A stretch of 11,622 nucleotides of DNA, from the NCBI GenBank assembly GCA_023441105.1, contig JAEZQX010000466.1, forward strand, positions 1 to 11,622, read 5' to 3'. Below the pieces are notes generated by a model that was not told where the DNA came from, searched no databases, and worked only from the letters and a program-made list of their open reading frames with translations. Source of the DNA: Pseudomonadota bacterium. Lineage in GTDB: Bacteria > Pseudomonadota > Gammaproteobacteria > Burkholderiales > Burkholderiaceae. The position numbers and the translations under genes are program-made. This document shows, piece after piece, positions 7,401-11,622 of this stretch; position 1 is the stretch's first letter; every line of letters starts with the position of its first letter.

Positions 7401-9638
7401 GACACGCCCGACGGCATTCCGGACAACTACTTCAAGGTCGACAACCCGCTCGGGCTGGAGCTCGGGCTCGAGCGCACCTTCCAGCTGATCTCCGAGCAAT
7501 CGTCGCTGTCGTCGCTGCAGGCGTCGTCGACGCGGATCGTCTCCGGCAGCTCGGTATTCCAGGCCAAGTTCAACAGCGGCGACTGGTCGGGAAGCCTCGA
7601 GTCGCTGCCGATCGCGACCGGCGGCGCCATCGGTGTCGCGCAATGGAACGCAGCCACCTCGAGCCTGAATGCCGGCACCGTGGATCATGCCAACCGCGTG
7701 ATCTACACCATGCGTTCCGATTCGCGCCTGCCGATCCCCTTCCGCTACGCCAGCCTCGCGCCGGCGCAGCAGGCATTGCTCGACAAGCTGCCGTCGGGCA
7801 CCGTCGACAGCCGCGGGCTGCAGCGGGTCAACTACCTGCGCGGCGACAACGCCCAGGAAGGCATCGGCGCGGCGCAGTTCCGGCGGCGCGTCGCCACCGT
7901 CCTCGGCGACATCGTCAACTCGAGCCCGGCCTACGTCGGCAAGCCCGGCGCCGGCATCGGCAGCGCCTCCTACCTCTCCTTCATCGCGGCCAACGCCAGT
8001 CGCACCCCGATGATCTACGTCGGTGCCAACGACGGCATGCTGCATGCCTTCTCGGCGGTCAACGGCCACGAGATCTTCGCCTACGTGCCGACGCCGGTGG
8101 TCAAGGAGCTCAACGTACTGCCGATGCAGGACTACCAGCACCGCTACTTCGTCGACGGCCAGCTCGCGGTGCAGGACGTGGAGCTCGGCGGCAGCTGGCG
8201 CACCTACCTGGTCGGCGGGCTCGGCCGCGGCGGCCAGGGCGTCTTCAGCCTGGACGTCACCAATCCTGCGGGCGCCACCGATGCGTCCGCCGGGCAGATC
8301 GTCAAGTGGGAATTCACCGACGGCGACGACCCGCACATGGGCTACCTGTTCAGCACGCCGATCATCCGCAAGAGCAACAGCGGCGACTGGTATGCGATCT
8401 TCAGCTCCGGTTTCAACGCCGGCAACCTCGACGGCCGCAACACCACGGACGGCCAGGGATCGATCTTCATGCTGAAGATGAGCGGCCCGACGGGCGCCAA
8501 CGGCAGCTGGACCAAGGACGTCGACTACATTCGCATCGACATCCCGGCCGGCACGGCGGCATCGCCCAACGGCATCGGCGGCGTGGCGACCTTCGATCGC
8601 GACGGCAACGGCACGTCGGACATGCTCTATGCCGGCGACCTGAAGGGCAACCTCTGGCGCATCGACGTCGGCAGCGCCACGCCGACCGTATGGGACGACA
8701 GCGGCAAGCGGGCGAAGCTGTTCAGCGCCGTCGGCCCCACCGGCCTGGCACAACCGATCACGGCACCGCCGTCGCTCGCCGTCGGTCCGAACTACACCGG
8801 CGCAATGGTGGTGTTCGGCACCGGCCGCCTGCTCGAGCCGGCCGATCTCGCTGCCGGCACCGGCTTCCAGCCGAACACCCTCTACGGCATCTGGGACAAG
8901 CAGGAAGCAACCATTCCGGCGGTGACCCGCGCCAACCTGATGCAGCAGAAGGAGCTCGCGAAGGAGGCCAACGGCGCCTACGCCGGCGTCGATCCGGAGG
9001 TGGCCAGCATCGAGTTCTCGTTGATCTCGGCGTACGTGCCGAATTACACGAGCACCAGCCGGACCAACGTCGTCTACGGCAACACCAATCCGTTCGCCAC
9101 CGGCCCGACCGCCAGCACCGCGCCGCAGATGGGCTGGTACATGGACGACCCGAGCGGCGCGACCACCGGCGAGCGCACCATCTACCGGCCGGAGCTGGTG
9201 GGTCCCTTCGCGGTCTTCGTCAACGCCATCCCGTCGGCCATCGCCTGCGAGGGCGGCGGCTCGGAGGCCCAGTACGTCCTGGAGACGCTGACCGGCGGCC
9301 GCTCGAACTTCGGCGGCTTCGACCGCGATGCCAATGGCGCCATCCAGGCGCAATCCGGCAGCCTGCTGGGCGACCAGTCGCAGTTCAACCTGCCCACGCC
9401 CTCCGGCGCCGCGCCCGCCTACTTCTTCGCCAGCCGCCGCGAAACCACCGGCGGCTTCGGGCAGATGACGATCATGGCGGATACGGTGACCAGCGCCAGC
9501 GGCGGTGCCGGGGCCTGCGCCGGCGCCGGCCTCGCGCCGATCGGGGCGCAGAGCTTCTCGTCCGGCCTCATCGGCACCCAGCGGCTGCCCGGCGGCTGCA
9601 TCGGCCGCGTGCAGTGGCGCGAGGTCATCAACCACTGA
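4488..9638 (+). CDS. pilY1: Type IV pilus tip adhesin/assembly protein PilY1
   Basis: A 1716-residue protein, well above the roughly 1160 residues of Pseudomonas PilY1. The ATG at 4488 follows GGGG (4478-4481) and opens a Sec signal peptide: Arg-rich n-region, hydrophobic core about residues 26-36, probable cleavage after ARA (45-47). No DxSxS metal site of a vWA domain is visible. Asp/Asn-rich loops occur at 91-99 (DLNRDGVTD), 819-823 (DYDMD), 940-945 (DTNGDR), 972-980 and 1612-1616. The PilC/PilY1 propeller domain begins near 1134 (RVATVLGDIVNSSP), with MIYVGANDGMLHAF at 1175, the DRDGNGTSD calcium loop at 1370-1378, GDLKGNLWRID about 1383 and GTGRLLE at 1444; the C-terminus ends RVQWREVINH. 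RGD tripeptides occur at 410 and 1118. PilY1 is exported and sits at the pilus tip on the minor pilins; calcium binding in the propeller controls retraction and adhesion. It is followed by pilE after 14 bp. Confidence 0.96.
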   Translation: MNVPFATNRRARRRPTTRQRPLGRQGVAAAVLFAMTWQPILVPEARAAFSPPMIQLFDAPFLVGERVPPFVMLAVTKDQQLFKKAYDDFSDLNRDGVTDTTYSHAIDYYGHFDSYKCYDYSDANKRFEPASNTSDKYCSGKWSGNFLNWATMTRMDALRKVLYGGLRSPNRSNGDGSGLSDGDTATSTVIERAYLPNDAHSFTKYYDGGDTNKLTPFDNGSIERKGTPIKGSNDSTERSIDDKPKRMKVSSYSGFPKDEWVQLKAPNGSYVRGTVTDRGESSGEQWIEVGNIKPINIFIAPGTIATGVGTEWTVSNVRTRGLTICNTTDGAASGDQALSDTNTNLPRMKVARGNYSLWNAAERWQCRWQEDKNASNGNDPGKSGLMAYANPPKRDPQGLDAAGKGATTGRGDYFVRTQVCLASLLGTERCRQYPNGNYKPVGLLQIFGEPDRIRFGLMTGSYSKNLSGGVLRKNISRLTDEINVSTDGTFVALATSGVGPSPAPGDSASTLQGGSIITTLSKLRIAGYEYRVGTYFESPSDDRCPYQRALDQNDDCKSWGNPISEIFYEGLRYFGGQTSPTGTFHTTDDASVIAGLATAQWPSNSKALLSEKNYCAPLNMLVVNGAVSTNEQDGQIGSLGFMDGSPGSAVQLTNDVGNIWGLAGNYFFGQAAGATSGSSGYQICSGKSLTGLGEALGICPEGPTLNGSYLIAGMAHHAHTNRVRTDITLPASAAKLKRPALHVDTYGISIAGGIPRIPVKFKGETTPRVVIQPAYRLTNGTYGGGGALVDARIIRQVEEDGRSYGQIMVSWEDSEAGGDYDMDVWGLISYEMDSATKKIHVTTDAIYDATSNPQGFGYVISGTDRDGLHFHSGILNFSYNDPMPGMVVSGSTKLNATGGCQACTSADPPSTAEYNLTSNSPAKSLEDPLYYASLFGGFEDTNGDRRPTPGGIVGGVMQPSEFDKRNNYSGTDTPDGIPDNYFKVDNPLGLELGLERTFQLISEQSSLSSLQASSTRIVSGSSVFQAKFNSGDWSGSLESLPIATGGAIGVAQWNAATSSLNAGTVDHANRVIYTMRSDSRLPIPFRYASLAPAQQALLDKLPSGTVDSRGLQRVNYLRGDNAQEGIGAAQFRRRVATVLGDIVNSSPAYVGKPGAGIGSASYLSFIAANASRTPMIYVGANDGMLHAFSAVNGHEIFAYVPTPVVKELNVLPMQDYQHRYFVDGQLAVQDVELGGSWRTYLVGGLGRGGQGVFSLDVTNPAGATDASAGQIVKWEFTDGDDPHMGYLFSTPIIRKSNSGDWYAIFSSGFNAGNLDGRNTTDGQGSIFMLKMSGPTGANGSWTKDVDYIRIDIPAGTAASPNGIGGVATFDRDGNGTSDMLYAGDLKGNLWRIDVGSATPTVWDDSGKRAKLFSAVGPTGLAQPITAPPSLAVGPNYTGAMVVFGTGRLLEPADLAAGTGFQPNTLYGIWDKQEATIPAVTRANLMQQKELAKEANGAYAGVDPEVASIEFSLISAYVPNYTSTSRTNVVYGNTNPFATGPTASTAPQMGWYMDDPSGATTGERTIYRPELVGPFAVFVNAIPSAIACEGGGSEAQYVLETLTGGRSNFGGFDRDANGAIQAQSGSLLGDQSQFNLPTPSGAAPAYFFASRRETTGGFGQMTIMADTVTSASGGAGACAGAGLAPIGAQSFSSGLIGTQRLPGGCIGRVQWREVINH

Positions 9639-9652
9639 GCAGGCCAATCATC

Positions 9653-10138
9653 ATGCAAACCGGGTACCGCTTCCGTCGTTCGCTGCAGGGCTTCACGCTC
9701 GTCGAAATGATGATCGTGGCGGCTGTCATCGCCATCCTGGCTGCCATCGCCTACCCGGCCTATGTCGACCAGATGCGCAAGTCGCAGCGCGCCGAAGGCA
9801 AGGCGGCGTTGATGCGCGCGTCGCAACTGCTCGAACGCAGCTTCACCCAGAACGGTTCCTATCCCGCCGGCGCCGCAGCGCTCGCCACCTTGTACGGCGC
9901 GGCCTCCGGAACCAGCGTCTACTCGCATCCGGACAGCCCGTTGTCGGCCACGCTCGGCAAGTACCAGGTCGAGTACCTGCCGGCCGCGGGCGTGGCGCCG
10001 GTGGAGTTCGAGCTGCGCGCCACGCCGCAGTCGCACGCCGTCGGCGACGCCGACTGCCCGACGCTGGGCATCGATTCGCGCGGCCGCCGGCTGGTTTCCG
10101 GTACGCCGGTCGCCGCCGACAGCCGCTGCTGGCGCTAG
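9653..10138 (+). CDS. pilE: Type IV pilin-like PilE (minor pilin)
   Basis: A 161-residue prepilin. A 13-residue basic leader ends SLQG, followed by FTLVEMMIVAAVIAILAAIAYPAY; Glu18 is the mature Glu5. The 'YPAYVDQMRKSQRAEGKAALMRASQLLERSFTQNGSYP' stretch is diagnostic of the PilE minor pilins encoded just after pilY1, not of the major pilin. It ends with two cysteines (ADCP and SRCW), the C-terminal disulfide pair of this family, and the 'GIDSRGRR' turn before the last strand. PilE is thought to link the tip complex to the major pilin filament. It begins 14 bp after the pilY1 stop, so it is probably the last gene of the same transcript. A hairpin lies 28 bp after its stop. The ATG at 9653 is preferred: the open frame extends far upstream inside pilY1 but without coding character. 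Confidence 0.92.
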   Translation: MQTGYRFRRSLQGFTLVEMMIVAAVIAILAAIAYPAYVDQMRKSQRAEGKAALMRASQLLERSFTQNGSYPAGAAALATLYGAASGTSVYSHPDSPLSATLGKYQVEYLPAAGVAPVEFELRATPQSHAVGDADCPTLGIDSRGRRLVSGTPVAADSRCWR

Positions 10139-10166
10139 GGCCTGCGCAGCAGCAGGACGGCCTCGG

Positions 10167-10189
10167 GCCGGGCAGGCTCCTGGCCCGGC
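10167..10189 (+). terminator. GC-rich hairpin after pilE, candidate terminator
   Basis: GCCGGGC (10167-10173) and GCCCGGC (10183-10189) form a perfect 7-bp stem with a nine-base loop (AGGCTCCTG); the arms can extend by AGG/CCT if one G bulges. A smaller hairpin, CCTGC/GCAGG, precedes it at 10141-10156. It sits 28 bases after the pilE stop and before the second minor-pilin unit, where a terminator is expected. No T-run follows (ACCTGAAACAA), so it could instead be a processing or mRNA-stability element. Confidence 0.4.
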
Positions 10190-10398
10190 ACCTGAAACAA
10201 TCCAGCTGGCAGAAAACCTCGCGGGTGGCGGCGCGAGTGGCCTGGCGGCCAGCCATCGCTGCGGAGCAACAGAGCGCCGCCGCGCCGGCAACGCCGTCGC
10301 AGCGGCCGGCCAGCCGCTCACGATGGGGACGGCAAGCCACTGGTGGGCGGCTTCGCTCCGCCTGTCGCCATGCGCTCGCAGGTGATGCCGCGACCGCA

Positions 10399-10405
10399 TA
10401 TCGTC
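10399..10405 (+). promoter_or_regulatory. Putative -10 element (TATCGTC) at the second fimT start
   Basis: The same heptamer as before the first fimT, ending six bases before the ATG at 10412; a start point seven bases after TATCGT would fall at 10411, one base before the ATG. No Shine-Dalgarno sequence is visible. The rest of the 273-bp gap (10139-10411) shows no gene, no good -35 box at normal spacing, and no sigma-54 site with correct spacing. Confidence 0.3.
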
Positions 10406-10411
10406 CGGTCC

Positions 10412-10987
10412 ATGAATCAATCCGGATTCCGATGCCGGCGCGGTCTGCCCGCGCAGTACCCGACCAACGGTAGACAGCGTCTTCGGGGCGGTTCCTCCTC
10501 GCGCGGCTTCACGCTGGTCGAGGCGATGGTGGTCATGTCGATCATCGCCATCCTCATGGCGGTGGCGGTGCCGACCTTCCGGGACTTCACCGCTTCGCGG
10601 GCTGTCGCCGCGCAGATCAGCGACTTCGCCGGCGCGTTGCGGCTGGCGCGCACCGAGGCGATCAAGCGCGGCCGCCCGGTGGTCGTTTGCCGGACCGGCG
10701 ATCCCCAGGCGGCGACGCCCGCCTGCGCTGCCGGCAGCGACTGGCGCAGCGGCTGGCTGGTGATGCAGGGCGATACCTTGATCCGCCTGCAATCCTCCTA
10801 TGCGAACAGCGGCGGCATCGAATCCGATGGCGTCGACACGATCACCTTCAGGCCCACCGGTATCGCGCCGGCCACCTCGGAGGCGACCTTCGTCTTCCGT
10901 CCCCCGCTGCCCAGCGGCACGGCTTCATACAACTCGCTCACGCGCCGGATCTGCGTCGGCGTCACCGGAGTGACGCGCGCATGCTGA
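10412..10987 (+). CDS. fimT: Type IV minor pilin FimT (GspH family), second copy
   Basis: A 191-residue prepilin. A long 32-residue leader ends SSRG, followed by FTLVEAMVVMSIIAILMAVAV; Glu37 is the mature Glu5. The head domain matches the first FimT in layout: 'FAGALRLARTEAI' helix, two cysteines before GSDWRSGWLV, then ITFRPTG, so the two are clear paralogues though diverged across most of the head. The C-terminus differs, ending RRICVGVTGVTRAC with a second cysteine pair and no GRxR motif. In-frame starts at 10343 (GTG), 10370 and 10385 would make the leader even longer; the ATG at 10412 is chosen because it is the last one before the processing site and follows the TATCGTC element. The stop lies inside the next gene (7-bp overlap). 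First gene of a second minor-pilin unit. Confidence 0.9.
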   Translation: MNQSGFRCRRGLPAQYPTNGRQRLRGGSSSRGFTLVEAMVVMSIIAILMAVAVPTFRDFTASRAVAAQISDFAGALRLARTEAIKRGRPVVVCRTGDPQAATPACAAGSDWRSGWLVMQGDTLIRLQSSYANSGGIESDGVDTITFRPTGIAPATSEATFVFRPPLPSGTASYNSLTRRICVGVTGVTRAC

Positions 10988-11571
10988 CGTCGTCCCGCCC
11001 ATTCATGGTCCGCCGGCCCCGGCCGGCCCGGCAACGGCATCGCGAAGGGACGCGGACGCAGCGCGGCGCCAGCCTGATCGAGGTGATGGTCGCGATCGTG
11101 GTGCTGTCGATCGGCATGCTGTCGATGGCCTGGCAACACGCCGTCGCCCTGAAGTACGACAAGATGTCGCAGTTCCGCGGTGTCGCCACCCAGCTGGCGT
11201 CGGAGCTGGCCGACCGCATCCGCGCCAATGCAGCCGCGAGCGCCAGCTACGTCTACACCGACGCCTACCAGCCGGGCGTGGTCCCGGTCGCTGCGGTCGA
11301 CTGCAGCGCGGTCGTCTGCAACCGCAACCAGATGGCCGGCTTCGACCTGGCGGAGTTCCGCAATGCGGCCCGCGTCAGCCTGCCCGACGGCGGCCTGCTG
11401 GTGACACAGGATCCGGCCAACCCGGGCGCGCTGACCATCTGGCTGCTGTGGCGCGATCCGGAGGCCGTCGATACGGCCACCGGAACTGCATCCCTCGCCA
11501 CCGGCTGTCCCGCCGCCGTCGGCGCGGCATCCCCGATGCCGCAATGCCTGCCGCTCGAGGTCCTGCTATGA
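10981..11571 (+). CDS. pilV: Type IV minor pilin PilV, second copy
   Basis: A 196-residue prepilin. The processing site is TQRG, then ASLIEVMVAIVVLSIGMLSM; Glu34 is the mature Glu5 and Ala replaces the usual Phe at +1, which PilD tolerates. 'LSIGMLSMAWQHAVALKYDKMSQFRG' and 'ASELADRIRANAAAS' match the PilV pattern and parallel the first PilV. The end has 'LTIWLLWRD', the conserved strand. Four or more cysteines lie in the head domain (VDCSAVVCN, TGCP, PQCLP). From ATG 10981 the leader is 29 residues and Arg-rich; ATG 11005 would shorten it to 21 and avoid the overlap with fimT, so either start is possible. The stop overlaps the next start (ATGA), as in the first unit. Confidence 0.88.
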   Translation: MLTSSRPFMVRRPRPARQRHREGTRTQRGASLIEVMVAIVVLSIGMLSMAWQHAVALKYDKMSQFRGVATQLASELADRIRANAAASASYVYTDAYQPGVVPVAAVDCSAVVCNRNQMAGFDLAEFRNAARVSLPDGGLLVTQDPANPGALTIWLLWRDPEAVDTATGTASLATGCPAAVGAASPMPQCLPLEVLL

Positions 11572-11622
11572 CGATCGCCGCCTCCTCACCGCGCGCAACC
11601 AGGCGCACAGCAAGGCGTCCGG
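11568..11622 (+). CDS. Start of a further gene, probably second PilW (3'-truncated)
   Basis: An ATG overlapping the pilV stop (ATGA) opens a frame with no stop to the window end; 18 codons are visible, beginning MTIAASSPRATRRTARRP. The composition (basic, Ser/Ala-rich) is that of a prepilin leader before its processing site, like those of the neighbouring genes. By position after fimT and pilV it should be pilW, as in the first unit. Identity is inferred from context only; no domain is visible yet. Confidence 0.55.
   Translation, partial: MTIAASSPRATRRTARRP

Noticed and set aside
7500..7532. Repeated TCGTCGCTG (Ser-Ser-Leu) units resembling a microsatellite
   Set aside because: They encode the Ser-rich stretch before the propeller that is typical of this protein family; only two exact copies are present.
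4431..9647. A 1738-codon open frame on the minus strand opposite pilY1
   Set aside because: It mirrors pilY1 almost exactly, has no recognisable domain or signal peptide, and is Ala/Gly/Arg/Val-rich as expected for the antisense of a G+C-rich gene. The plus-strand protein has clear family motifs.
6287..9652. Long plus-strand frame running through pilY1 into pilE, suggesting a fusion
   Set aside because: The upstream part is Arg/Gln-rich out-of-frame translation of pilY1; pilE has its own ATG, leader and processing site at 9653.
10200..10216. Sigma-54-like TGGCAGAAAACCTCGC before the second unit
   Set aside because: The GG and GC are 11 instead of 10 bases apart and the remaining consensus is weak.
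1..11622. CRISPR arrays, tRNA/rRNA genes, insertion sequences, attachment sites, DNA-uptake sequences
   Set aside because: Reading both strands showed no regularly spaced repeats, RNA gene signatures, transposase motifs, terminal repeats or recurrent uptake words.

Overview
The window is G+C-rich DNA (about two thirds G+C by eye), and every supported gene lies on the plus strand. Gene content and order (fimT-pilV-pilW-pilX-pilY1-pilE) mark it as the type IV pilus (T4P) minor-pilin region of a Gram-negative proteobacterium. The PilY1 N-terminal architecture, with an early 'SDLNRDGVTD...YYGHFDSYKCY' block and no DxSxS von Willebrand A signature, looks most like betaproteobacterial (Burkholderiales/Rhodocyclales) PilY1 proteins as I remember them. 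A gammaproteobacterium such as a Xanthomonadales member is not excluded.

Layout: (1) 1-531, the 3' end of an ABC exporter (ATP-binding domain), truncated by the window edge. (2) 711-1481, an unrecognised lipoprotein whose signal peptide carries a twin-arginine-like motif, followed by a short GC hairpin. (3) 1745-10138, one compact six-gene unit: fimT, pilV, pilW and pilX with overlapping stop/start codons, then the very large pilY1 after 22 bp and pilE after 14 bp. (4) 10139-10411, a non-coding gap with a strong GC hairpin near its start. (5) 10412 to the window end, a second unit starting again with fimT and pilV paralogues and the first 18 codons of a third gene, by position probably pilW. 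The minor-pilin set is therefore at least partly duplicated in tandem.

How they work together (family knowledge): PilD cleaves the prepilin leaders, and the minor pilins FimT/PilV/PilW/PilX/PilE form a priming complex that starts pilus assembly. PilY1 is exported through the Sec pathway and sits on that complex at the pilus tip, where its calcium-binding C-terminal propeller tunes retraction, adhesion and surface sensing. The assembly motor, secretin and major pilin are not in this window.

The most noteworthy signals are: the second minor-pilin operon starting directly after the first; a shared TATCGTC element placed so close to both fimT start codons that leaderless transcription is plausible; unusually long Arg/Pro-rich prepilin leaders, above all in PilX; a PilY1 without a recognisable metal-binding vWA site but with several Asp/Asn-rich loops and two RGD tripeptides; and the possible Tat-exported lipoprotein. 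I did not find evidence for a wholly new system. The unusual element is an arrangement within a known one.
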